A stretch of DNA of 64,000 nucleotides from Candidatus Latescibacterota bacterium (GTDB lineage Bacteria; Latescibacterota; UBA2968; GCA-2709665), in the NCBI GenBank assembly GCA_012271065.1, contig JAAXHE010000238.1, positions 1-64,000 on the forward strand. Reading direction: 5' to 3'. The notes under the pieces are model-generated. The model saw only the letters and a list, made by a program, of their open reading frames with translations. It was not told the DNA's origin and made no database searches. The translations under genes were made by a program, and so were the position numbers. Shown here one piece after another: positions 19,440 through 27,560 of the stretch (positions within the stretch are counted from its first letter, which is position 1; every line of letters begins with the position of its first letter).

Positions 19440-20435
19440 ATGCCCGAACAACCCCCAGGCGACCTCGAAGCCGTCGAGAGACTGAAAGCCGCCCACACCC
19501 GTATCAGGGACGAAATCGGCAAGATTATCGTGGGCCAGAACAAGATCGTGGACCAGTTGCTCATCGCACTCCTGTGCGGCGGACACTGCCTGCTCGTCGG
19601 GGTTCCCGGACTCGCGAAAACGCTTCTCATCAGCACGCTCGCCAGAGCGCTCAACCTCAGCTTCAGCCGCATCCAGTTCACGCCGGACCTGATGCCCTCG
19701 GATATCACCGGCACGGAAGTGCTCGAAGAAGACCAGCGTACGGGCCAGAAGTCCTTCCGCTTCGTAAAGGGTCCGCTCTTCGCGAACATCATTCTGGCGG
19801 ACGAGGTCAACCGTACGCCGCCAAAAACCCAGGCTGCCCTGCTGCAGGCCATGCAGGAGCACGAAGTTACCGCCGGCGGCGATACGTTTCGCCTGGAAGA
19901 ACCCTTTTTTGTGCTTGCAACGCAGAACCCGATCGAACAGGAAGGCACGTATCCGCTGCCTGAAGCACAGCTCGACCGGTTCATTTTCAACCTGTGGATC
20001 GACTATCCCACTGAAGAAGAGGAGAAACAGATCGTTCGCACCACAACCAGCGCCTACGCGGCGGCAATAGAGCCGGTATTCGACGCGCAGGAAATCGTTG
20101 AACTGCAGCAGCTAATCCGAAAGGTCCCGGTGGCCGACTACGTGATCGACTATGCCGTGGGCCTCGCCCGCAGGACACGGCCCGGAGCCGACGGAGCGCC
20201 GGATTTCGTATCACGCATGGTCAACTGGGGCGCGGGCCCCCGCGCTTCTCAGTTCCTCGTTCTGGGCGCCAAGGCCCGTGCCATCCTCGAGGGACGGTAC
20301 GCCGTCGCGGTTGATGACGTCAAGTTTGTCGGCGTTCCGGTGCTTCGCCATCGTATCGTCACCAGCTTCAACGCCGAGGCGGAGGGGGTCACGCCGCTTG
20401 AACTCGTGCAACGTCTTCTGGAAGACACCGCCTGA
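19440..20435 (+). CDS. MoxR-family AAA+ ATPase
   Basis: A 331-residue AAA+ ATPase. Walker A is GVPGLAKT at residues 54-61 and Walker B is ILADEVNRTPPKTQAALLQA. Sensor 1 lies in VLATQNPIEQEGTYPLPEAQ, and a C-terminal lid follows. MoxR proteins act as chaperones with vWA-domain partners. The DUF58 protein encoded 20 nt downstream is the expected partner. Confidence 0.9.
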   Translation: MPEQPPGDLEAVERLKAAHTRIRDEIGKIIVGQNKIVDQLLIALLCGGHCLLVGVPGLAKTLLISTLARALNLSFSRIQFTPDLMPSDITGTEVLEEDQRTGQKSFRFVKGPLFANIILADEVNRTPPKTQAALLQAMQEHEVTAGGDTFRLEEPFFVLATQNPIEQEGTYPLPEAQLDRFIFNLWIDYPTEEEEKQIVRTTTSAYAAAIEPVFDAQEIVELQQLIRKVPVADYVIDYAVGLARRTRPGADGAPDFVSRMVNWGAGPRASQFLVLGAKARAILEGRYAVAVDDVKFVGVPVLRHRIVTSFNAEAEGVTPLELVQRLLEDTA

Positions 20436-20455
20436 TCTCTCAATTCCCAGCGCCG

Positions 20456-21352
20456 ATGCCCGATTTCCGCACCTATCTCCAGCCCGAAGTCGTCGCCCGC
20501 CTGTCCGGCCTCGACCTGGTAGCCCGCCTCGTGGTCGAGGGTTTCATTACGGGGCTGCACCAGAGTCCGTACCACGGATTCTCGGTCGAGTTTTCCGAAT
20601 ATCGTCAGTACATACCCGGTGATCCGCCGCGCAACGTCGACTGGAAGGTCTACGGCAAGACCGACAGGCTCTACGTAAAGCAATACGAAGAAGAAACCAA
20701 TCTCAAGGCCTACATCCTGCTGGACGCCAGCGCGTCGATGGCCTATGGCTCGAATTCCGTCACCAAGTTCCAGTACGCCACGTATACCGCTGCCGCCCTG
20801 TCGTACCTGATGCTGCGTCAGCGCGACGCCGTCGGCCTGGTATCCTTCGATCGGGGCATCCGATCCTACCTGCCGCCCAGATCCGCGGGGACCCATCTTC
20901 ACGCCCTGCTCGAAACGCTGCAGAACACCAACCCCGAGGGTGAAGACACCGACCTGGCAGCAACCTTCCACAGCCTTGCCGAACGCATCGTGCGGCGGGG
21001 CCTCATCGTGGTTCTGTCCGATCTGATGGACGATCCCCGTTCGCTGATTTCCGGCCTGAAACACTTCCGCCACCGAAAGCACGAAGTCATCGTCTTCCAC
21101 ATCCTGGACCCGAGGGAACGCGACCTCGATTTCGGTCGCGAGACCCGATTCGTGGATCTCGAAACCGGCTCCGCCGTCACCACCGAACCCTGGCACGTCG
21201 CCTCCGATTACAGTGACCGGATGGACGCCCTTGCCGGGCGATTCGGCCGCGAATGCCGCGAGAGTCTCATCGACTACGTCATGCTGGACACCGCGAGCCC
21301 TTTCGATACGGTGCTGTTCAACTATCTCGCCAGGCGCAAACGCCTGATGTGA
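20456..21352 (+). CDS. DUF58 (vWA-like) partner of MoxR
   Basis: 298 residues matching DUF58: SVEFSEYRQYIPGDPPRNVD with DWKVYGKTDRLYVKQYEEE is the family signature. LLDASASMAYG at residues 88-98 is a vWA-like strand with a MIDAS-type DxSxS. Unlike long DUF58 proteins it has no obvious N-terminal transmembrane helices, so it is probably cytoplasmic. It likely works with the MoxR ATPase in envelope-related assembly; targets are unknown. Last gene of the 12067-21352 run. Confidence 0.85.
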   Translation: MPDFRTYLQPEVVARLSGLDLVARLVVEGFITGLHQSPYHGFSVEFSEYRQYIPGDPPRNVDWKVYGKTDRLYVKQYEEETNLKAYILLDASASMAYGSNSVTKFQYATYTAAALSYLMLRQRDAVGLVSFDRGIRSYLPPRSAGTHLHALLETLQNTNPEGEDTDLAATFHSLAERIVRRGLIVVLSDLMDDPRSLISGLKHFRHRKHEVIVFHILDPRERDLDFGRETRFVDLETGSAVTTEPWHVASDYSDRMDALAGRFGRECRESLIDYVMLDTASPFDTVLFNYLARRKRLM

Positions 21353-21399
21353 TGAAATACATCCACCTGTCTGCATAATCTATCACTCTAGAGGATCCC

Positions 21400-22440
21400 A
21401 TGGAACGCGTGCGGGTTGGCATCGTCGGCGCGGGCAAGATGGGGCGAACGCATATCGACGCCCTCAAGGACGTGACTCTGGGAGAAGCCGTTGCGGTGAA
21501 CGACCCCGCCGATCTGCCCGAGGTCGGCCCCGGCCTCGCCGGCGAGTACGGTCTGGATTATGAGGAAAGTCTGGAATCTCTTGTTTCGAGAGACGATATC
21601 CACGCGGTTATCGTAACGACGCCCCACGCCCTTCACGCCGATCACGCCATTGCAGCGCTCGAAGCGGGCAAACATGTCCTCGTGGAGAAACCACTGGAAG
21701 TCACGCTGGAAAAGTGTGACGCCATCATCCGGACCGCGGAACGCGCGGGCTGCAAACTCATGGTCGCGCAGAGCCACCGGTACTGGGAGGGCGGCGCCAT
21801 ATCCAAGCGTCTGCTGGACGACGGCGCGATCGGCCGGCTGCTCATGTGCAGGGATACGCTCGCCACGCCCGGCTACCGCAAGCCCGATCCACGCCGGGCA
21901 TGGTTCACGGACCTGGATCTCTACGGGCCGGGCGGTCTCATCGGTTGGGGCGTACACAACATCGACAGGCTGCGATGGTGGTTCGAAAGCGAGGCGGAAT
22001 ATGTCTTCGCGCGGTCCTATTCCCTGCGCACCGAGGTTCCCGGAGACGTCACTTCCAACATGCTCATGATTGGCTTTCGGAATGGCGGCAGCGCCCACCT
22101 CATCTACTCCGAAGCGCTTCCACCACCTGGCTGGAAGGGTTTCAGTTGCGCCGCCGAGCTCGTCGGAGAAAAGGGTTTGTTGGAGGTGGACCCCTACAAT
22201 AAGGTCCGGGTTGTTCGCGATGGCGAGTCGGAGTGGGAGACGGTGTACGACCACGCGGCGGTGGAGGATCCCCGGCAGAAGGCGTTTGCCGATGAGGTGA
22301 GGGACTTTATCGCCTGCATCGTAAATGACACACCGCCCCCGGTCAGCGGGGAAGACGGACGGGCAGCGGTCGAGATCGCCCTGGCTGCTTACCGATCGTC
22401 CAGTACAGGCGAGGCAATCAGACTGCCGCTCAGAGATTGA
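21400..22440 (+). CDS. Gfo/Idh/MocA-family oxidoreductase
   Basis: 346 residues with an N-terminal Rossmann fold (VGIVGAGKMG at 6-14) and the family's EKP at 96-98, whose lysine is catalytic in many members. The C-terminal beta-sheet domain includes GPGGLIGWGVHNIDRLRWWF with the conserved histidine. It probably oxidises or reduces a sugar or cyclitol with NAD(P). The substrate cannot be assigned. The start is supported by GAGGATCCC just upstream. Confidence 0.88.
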   Translation: MERVRVGIVGAGKMGRTHIDALKDVTLGEAVAVNDPADLPEVGPGLAGEYGLDYEESLESLVSRDDIHAVIVTTPHALHADHAIAALEAGKHVLVEKPLEVTLEKCDAIIRTAERAGCKLMVAQSHRYWEGGAISKRLLDDGAIGRLLMCRDTLATPGYRKPDPRRAWFTDLDLYGPGGLIGWGVHNIDRLRWWFESEAEYVFARSYSLRTEVPGDVTSNMLMIGFRNGGSAHLIYSEALPPPGWKGFSCAAELVGEKGLLEVDPYNKVRVVRDGESEWETVYDHAAVEDPRQKAFADEVRDFIACIVNDTPPPVSGEDGRAAVEIALAAYRSSSTGEAIRLPLRD

Positions 22441-22511
22441 CAACGATTTCAAGCTGTATCGATACCTGCTCGCAGGGCGTCGGAGTAACCCATAGGGAAC
22501 AGAGCAACAGC

Positions 22512-23252
22512 ATGGGGACCCGGGTGGATGGAATCGAAATGACCCCGATAGACTACGGCCGCTCGTTCCTCATCGGGAAGGGTTCGGTCAATGAGGTGCG
22601 CTTCTGGATCGAGTCGCGTACCCGCGTCGTGGACGAATGGACGGGGACCTGCGAGGAGTTCTATCAGACCGCTTCCTGCAAGAGCGAGAATACCTTTCAC
22701 CGGAAGGACCTGTTCAAGCAGGACAACTACGACTTCCTGCCGATTTTCAGCGCGAAGTACGGTCTCATCTTCCGGCGTCCGGTTTGCCTGAACGACCACT
22801 ACCGAGAAACACGGCCGTACTCAGCGATGTTCGGCGGTTATGATCTCCATCTCGTGGAAGGCGCGAGCGTTCGTAAATTGCCTTCGAACGCGTCCATCCG
22901 CGAGGAAACCTACCGCTTCGCGCCGCTGGTCTCGCAGACCGAAATCCGCAATGACGATTCCGGACTCAGCGCCCTGATCGAATGTCCGGTGAAGACGATG
23001 AACACCCGCCGCGAGGACGATCGCTACCAGGTCGATACCGGTCCGATCGCCTTTCCGGATCTCTCGAGACGGCCTGAACGGCTTGTCGACTGCCTGTCGC
23101 TCGCCTTCGTGGCGTTCAATACACCGCACTTTGCCGACTTCGTGATCGAAGCGCCCACCGCCGTCGATCCCGCAAATCCCGATCTGAAAGTCCACCACTA
23201 CTCGAAGATCGTCAGCCTCCCCGCGCGCAACCGGGTCTTCGCGGTGGAGTAG
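22512..23252 (+). CDS. conserved protein of unknown function
   Basis: 246 residues, soluble, no recognised domain. Notable stretches are GRSFLIGKGSVNEVRFWIES, TYRFAPLVSQTEIRND and HHYSKIVSLPARNRVFAVE at the C-terminus. An ATG at 22539 (MTPIDYG) is an alternative start. A shortened second copy of its middle and C-terminus lies at 27261-27401, so the gene or its neighbourhood was duplicated. It is 51 nt upstream of the next unknown gene. Possibly a carbohydrate or phytanoyl-type metabolic protein, but there is no motif to prove this. Confidence 0.6.
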   Translation: MGTRVDGIEMTPIDYGRSFLIGKGSVNEVRFWIESRTRVVDEWTGTCEEFYQTASCKSENTFHRKDLFKQDNYDFLPIFSAKYGLIFRRPVCLNDHYRETRPYSAMFGGYDLHLVEGASVRKLPSNASIREETYRFAPLVSQTEIRNDDSGLSALIECPVKTMNTRREDDRYQVDTGPIAFPDLSRRPERLVDCLSLAFVAFNTPHFADFVIEAPTAVDPANPDLKVHHYSKIVSLPARNRVFAVE

Positions 23253-23302
23253 GACATGCAGGCAGACGTCCACATTCTGAAGATCTCCACTATGGAGGAA
23301 GA

Positions 23303-23929
23303 ATGAGCATACGCAGATCCATATTCGGACCGTCAAAGGACGAAATCTGGAGGCAGATTGCGTCAGATATAGAGGGTGAATTTGTCGACGGGGGATTCTG
23401 GGGAGAGAATGCCGTTACGTACAACCACGGTGAGTGGCGGATCGTCCTCGATACCCGTACGGAGTCAACCTATTCGGGAACGATGATGATGACAGTGCAG
23501 TACACCCGGATGCGGGCGCCGTTCGTCAACAAGGACGGTCTCTACTTCGATATTTCACTCGAAGGATTCTTGAGTTCGATCGGTAGACTCTTCGGTATGC
23601 GGGACATCGTTATCGGCGATCGGTTTTTTGACGACCGGTTCCTGATCAAGGGTAACAACCCGGAAAAGATCAAGCTGTTGCTGGCCGATGAAAGGATACG
23701 GGAGTTGATCCGGAAACAGCCGAAGGTACATCTCCGGATTAAAGACGACGAAGGCATGTTCGGGACTGACTTTCCTGACGGTGTCGATCAGTTGTATTTT
23801 GAGTGCGCCGGCGTTATCAAGGAGACCGAAGCATTGAAGGATCTCTTCGAATTGTTCTGCAGGATTCTGGAGCGCCTGGTCCAGATCGACTCGGCGTACG
23901 AGGACGATCCCAATGTCAGATTGAAGTAG
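23303..23929 (+). CDS. conserved protein of unknown function (about 208 aa)
   Basis: The protein opens with RRSIFGPSKDEIWRQIA and contains WGENAVTYNHGEWRIVLDT, TRMRAPFVNKDGLYF, IKGNNPEKIKLLLAD and a C-terminal ECAGVIKETEALKDLFELF. It resembles a family seen in many bacteria with no assigned function. No signal peptide or membrane helix. An excellent ribosome site (GGAGGAAGA) precedes the ATG. It shares a strand and short gap with the gene at 22512 and is the last gene before the accessory island. Confidence 0.6.
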   Translation: MSIRRSIFGPSKDEIWRQIASDIEGEFVDGGFWGENAVTYNHGEWRIVLDTRTESTYSGTMMMTVQYTRMRAPFVNKDGLYFDISLEGFLSSIGRLFGMRDIVIGDRFFDDRFLIKGNNPEKIKLLLADERIRELIRKQPKVHLRIKDDEGMFGTDFPDGVDQLYFECAGVIKETEALKDLFELFCRILERLVQIDSAYEDDPNVRLK

Positions 23930-24200
23930 CCGATACGTCCGGTGCGCCCGCACAATCCGTAAGGTGATCCGGTTCGGCAACTCGCGATTAACCAGGCAAT
24001 GTCGGCACGATCATTGCCTGTTCCATGCCCCTTGACAGTGCGTCTTAAGGGCGTTTATTGTAGACAGTTGCCCTTGAGTCAGTCACATTGAACTCTGGAT
24101 TGCGGCCGCGACGTGGATACCGAATTCTACGGTCACGTACTCGACTATCAGAGCCGAGTACCGAATGACGGTCGACAATTGAAATGAAGGGTGCATTAAA
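23930..24200. other. gene-free spacer with promoter/palindrome element A
   Basis: No convincing reading frame. It contains the promoter-like palindrome listed separately at 24025-24061. Base composition shifts here from GC-rich to AT-richer sequence, marking the left edge of the accessory island. Confidence 0.5.
24025..24061 (+). promoter_or_regulatory. promoter/palindrome element, copy A
   Basis: TTGACA (24032-24037), an 18-nt spacer and TATTGT (24056-24061) form a sigma70-like promoter about 140 nt before the AAA ATPase. The same stretch holds an inverted repeat (CCCTTGAC against GTCTTAAGGG) overlapping the -35 box and spacer. Copy B at 27432-27468 matches it in about 27 of 36 bases, and the palindrome is kept in both. 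It may be an operator; the hairpin plus TTTATT could instead be a weak terminator of the upstream gene. Confidence 0.5.
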
Positions 24201-25492
24201 ATGATTACACAAATTGAGATCGGGGGCTACCGGCTACTTGACGAATTCAAGGCGGATTTCACGCCGCTCACGGTGGTCATTGGTGCGAACGCGGTCGGTA
24301 AGAGTACACTTATTGATTGTTTGCAACTGATCGGCGAATGTTGCGAGGTCCCGCTCAATACGGCAATAGGTTGGCATTATGGGGCGGCGTCAATACTTAC
24401 CTCGGGTATTGTCAACAAAGAGTTGACGTGGAACATCACTTTTAGTCACCCCGCCGTATCGGACATTCTACACTTTGACGAAGAAAAGTCGCTGGTTTAC
24501 GAGGTCGCATTAGTCCCAGATACTCAGTACCAAATGCGAGCCCGATACGAAGTTCTCAGAAATCAAGATCCATCACCTGGACATGTCGAACCCTTCAAGT
24601 TCTTGGAGGCGACCCCGTATCGGCAGCAGTTATTTGACAGAAGGCAGGGCAAGTTTACACAGTTCGATGAAGCGCTGCCGTCAACTGAAAGTGTACGTGA
24701 GTCCGATTCCACAGAAACTGCTCATCCAAACGTCCCGGCACAGACCGCGAAACAGGAAGTGGCCTTGCTACTTTCGCAGATTCGGTTCTTCAACGAGTTT
24801 CCTGTTCCATCCTTAGTGCGGGTTCTGTTGGCGCATATGGCGTTCTATCCTGGATTCGATGTAACTCGTTCCTCCTTGCTTCGTACAAAAGCTGCCGAGA
24901 TTTCGCCAATTACTACATTGTCCAATAATGGCGACAATCTCGGTACAGTGCTGCACGAAATACTGACTCGATATGACTACCGATCGTCGGCAGAGGAACT
25001 GCGCGAATTCCTGCGCGTTGCTTATCCGGCATTTGAGGAGATTCATTGCGATACTACCTATGGAACGCCACCGCAAGTGCTCGTGGGTGTGCGCGAGAAG
25101 GGGATGCATCGGTCCATGATCTTTGGGACCTTTCGGATGGCATGCTGCGATTCCTGTGCCTGGCGACTGCCCTATTGAATCCGGTGCCTCGCATGCTGGT
25201 TGCAATTGACGAACCGGAATTGGGCTTACATCCCCGATTGTTGCCCATTGTCGCGGAGATGATCAAGGCTGCTTCAGACCGCACCCAGGTGCTGGTGACG
25301 ACGCACAGCCCGGATCTGCTCAACTGCTTCGATGTTGCTGATATCGCGGTAATGGCTCGGAATGAGGACGATGCGAAGGTCGCATGGTATCGTCCGGCGA
25401 GTCGCAAGACGCTCGTGGATATGTTGGAGAACGTCACCGCGGAGACGCTTGGTGACCTCCACCGCTCTGGCGAACTGGAGGCCGGGGCATGA
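24201..25492 (+). pseudogene. AAA ATPase (OLD/PARIS-like), frameshifted
   Basis: An SMC/ABC-type AAA ATPase of about 430 codons split by one frameshift. Part one (24201-25178) starts with IEIGGYRLLDEFKADF and has Walker A IGANAVGKST at about residues 27-36. The frame then breaks near 25120-25130. The second frame restores DLSDGMLRFLCLATALLNP (signature region), Walker B LVAIDEPELGLHP and the H-loop VLVTTHSPDLLN. No classic slippery heptamer is visible, so this is probably decay or a base error rather than programmed shifting. It precedes a DUF4276 gene with an ATGA overlap, the usual two-gene arrangement. Relatives defend against phage in OLD and PARIS systems; that role here is inferred. Confidence 0.75.
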
Positions 25493-26098
25493 AGGTGTGG
25501 GTGTTTGTGGAAGGTAGGTCTGACGTTGCGGCATTGGAGGCGTTGTGGGGCGGATGGAGGCAGAAACTTCGAGAAAAAGGCAGGGGCATTCAACTAATAC
25601 AACTCGACAACAAGCCCAAATTCCTCAGAAAAATCGGGTCGCGAGCGACGGAAAAACTCGCAAATGACCCGTGCGATGTTGTTGTTGGCCTGCCAGACCT
25701 CTATCCGAACCGCGGCATTTCCGAGAATTACAAACATCGGAATCTGGGGGAATTACAGGTTGTGCAAAACCGGCTCGTACGGCGTGAATTGGAAAAGACC
25801 GGTATGAGTCAAAGAGATGTTGAGAGTCATTTAGCTAGATTTCACGCAAACGCCATGAAACATGACATGGAAGTGCTGCTCCTCGCGGCGACCTCCCGAA
25901 GAACAGAATCAAGACAGACCGCCGAAGAGAATCGTCGAGGAACTCTTCCAGAGACATCTCAAAAGATCCTATCGCGAAAATACGGATAGCCAAGCCATAC
26001 TGAAAGACGCGGACCTTCACGAAATCACGATAAAATGTCCGACATTCGGGGGCATGATCAATTGGATTGGAGAGAGGACAGGCGTCCGAGCATATTGA
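25489..26098 (+). pseudogene. DUF4276 TOPRIM-like protein, frameshifted and internally deleted
   Basis: The first frame reads WVFVEGRSDVAALEAL, whose Glu matches the first TOPRIM acidic residue. CDVVVGLPDLYPNRG is the DUF4276 acidic second motif, and FHANAMKHDMEVLLLAA follows at about 25850-25885. There the frame changes, and the family's conserved PPEEQNQDRPPKRIVEELF and CPTFGGMINWI continue in another frame to 26098. Family members normally have some 20 extra residues between these blocks, so a short deletion with frameshift is likely. The start overlaps the ATPase stop. In related pairs this would be the nuclease or effector half. Both genes of the pair are therefore broken. Confidence 0.75.
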
Positions 26099-26563
26099 TT
26101 TCTATGGCTATTGACTGGAGGCAATGGTGACAAATACCGCATAAGAGCCTCGAATTTGGAGATGGACGTTCGGTTTATCCGCGATTGTCAGTGGATTGTA
26201 GATCTTCTATCCAATCGGAACTCCGTACTTCATTACAGATTCAGGGGAACGAGGATTCCAGGATAATTGTCGTTTGCTTTTGTCATCCCCCACAACACTT
26301 GGATATTTCCCCCACAATAAGCCCTGACGAATTGTGCCAGGGTTGGACCGAAGGTATATTGAACCAACAGGTATCAGAGGTCATTCGGTGGTATGAGGGA
26401 AAGGGTACCTGTTCCTTTCGTAGTAGAGGCAATTTGGGCACTGTCCCGGTCGATTGAAATTGGTGCATTTCCTTTTGTTGTCTCCTTGTTACGGATGGTT
26501 GAGCAGGGTTCAAATATCCTGGATATCTGATCATGACGCATCTTGGATCCTCTTCAATGGTCC
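26099..26563. other. gene-free stretch inside decayed region
   Basis: About 465 nt without a credible gene. A 90-codon open frame (26185-26457) lacks a ribosome site, domain or coding-like composition. Probably remnant DNA between decayed genes. Confidence 0.45.
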
Positions 26564-27028
26564 TTATCGCTCATCCTGCTGAGCGACGACGATTGCATGT
26601 ACGATGACGAATAGTGCAATGCCTCCGAGTCCTCCTTTGCAAAATGAGCTGCGCTTCTTGCGTTTGGTCTGTTTCTCGTATGCTTCGTTGAATCCGAGAT
26701 GGTACTCAGGTCCCTTTTTCGCGATTTCTATGGCCAATTGAGAGGGTACCCTGTCAGGTCCAATGACGAAGTATCCGATACCGGTTCCTATAAGTCCTGT
26801 TAGTGCTCCGACAATGATACCGGTAGCCGCTCGGCTTGTTGTCGCTTGATCTGCTCCTCGCTTTCCGTCGATAGCTCCGTCGGCGTAGGTGTAGACCTTT
26901 GGCTTTTGGTCCTCTGTCATACTCATTAGCTGGGCGAGTCTTGTATCTTGTTTCCTCTGCTGTCCGAGTGACACCGTTGGAGCGAGCAGAGCGATTGATA
27001 CCAATAACGCGGTTATATTCTTGAACAT
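26564..27028 (-). CDS. small exported/membrane protein, unknown
   Basis: 154 residues. An N-terminal signal (ITALLVSIALLAPTVSLGQ) is followed by a polar segment and then a glycine-rich hydrophobic stretch (AATGIIVGALTGLIGTGIGY) that may be a glycine-zipper membrane hairpin. A basic loop (KQTKRKKRSSFC) and a final hydrophobic helix (IALFVIVHAIVVA) follow. A good ribosome site (GGGAGGA) precedes the ATG. It is intact although its neighbours are decayed. No family recognised; glycine-zipper envelope proteins are the closest general comparison. Confidence 0.6.
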   Translation of the reverse strand: MFKNITALLVSIALLAPTVSLGQQRKQDTRLAQLMSMTEDQKPKVYTYADGAIDGKRGADQATTSRAATGIIVGALTGLIGTGIGYFVIGPDRVPSQLAIEIAKKGPEYHLGFNEAYEKQTKRKKRSSFCKGGLGGIALFVIVHAIVVAQQDER

Positions 27029-27102
27029 GGTGCAATCCTCCCGCCTTGTTTATTCGACACTTTCGCGTTCGCTATAGCATGGTAGTGAGCTCCGTATTCA
27101 AT

Positions 27103-27272
27103 GTCAAACCGGATCTGGGAAGGGTTCAGAGATTCCTCGTTGTCGCTGAAGGCAACTCGGATTCAAGGGTGATCGAGCATGCATCTAAGAATGCTGAGAC
27201 CAGTCGTTGCAGATTTCTTCCACTTTGTTGACATGAAGGAAGGGTACCCATTCACTGGCGCAGGAAACCTAC
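27103..27272 (+). pseudogene. TOPRIM-domain remnant (HEPN/Toprim-type)
   Basis: Frame one reads RVQRFLVVAEGNSDSRVIEH, a TOPRIM first strand with its Glu. One extra base near 27184 shifts the frame. The next frame continues as LRPVVADFFHFVDMKEGYPF then TGAGNL, resembling the next block of HEPN/Toprim-associated proteins. The rest of the gene is missing, and the sequence passes straight into the scrap of the 22512-type gene. No start or stop belongs to it, so it is a dead fragment of a nuclease-like defence or TA gene. Confidence 0.55.
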
Positions 27273-27401
27273 CGCTTCGAGCCACTCGTCTGGTGTACCG
27301 AAATTCGAAACGGCGATCCCGGTAGACCCGATCTTAGGGTCCACCACCATTCGAAGATCGTCAGCCTCCCCGCGCGCAACCGACTGTTTGCGGTGGAGTA
27401 G
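27261..27401 (+). pseudogene. truncated paralogue of the gene at 22512
   Basis: Forty-six in-frame codons match the middle and C-terminus of the 22512 gene: ETYRFEPLVWCTEIRN, then, after an internal gap, PDLRVHHHSKIVSLPARNR and LFAVE stop. The last ~55 nt are nearly identical between the copies at DNA level. No start codon or ribosome site exists in frame. The 5' part has been replaced by the TOPRIM scrap. Confidence 0.8.
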
Positions 27402-27431
27402 ACGGACGCGCTGTTAAAGTCGACCTGTGTT

Positions 27432-27468
27432 ATGCCCCTTGACAGAAAGTCTGAGGGGCATTTATTAT
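27432..27468 (+). promoter_or_regulatory. promoter/palindrome element, copy B
   Basis: TTGACA (27439-27444), 18-nt spacer and TATTAT (27463-27468) make a strong sigma70-like promoter about 95 nt before the helicase ATG. The palindrome GCCCCTTGAC/GTCTGAGGGGC spans the -35 box and spacer. Compared with copy A, changed bases preserve pairing on both arms. Either a protein-binding operator or a terminator-like RNA hairpin with TTTATT. Confidence 0.6.
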
Positions 27469-27560
27469 GCCCGATAAATCCATCCAGTAGATGGCTAAGC
27501 CATTTCTGTTGTAACCCGTTCTCGTCTGCGCGGGATTAATTGGCGTTGAACGAACTCGAA

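Noticed and set aside
25100..25150. Programmed -1 frameshift in the AAA ATPase
   Set aside because: No X-XXY-YYZ slippery heptamer or following stem found, and the adjacent gene is also broken.
26185..26457. 90-codon plus-strand open frame
   Set aside because: No ribosome site, no domain, composition not coding-like.
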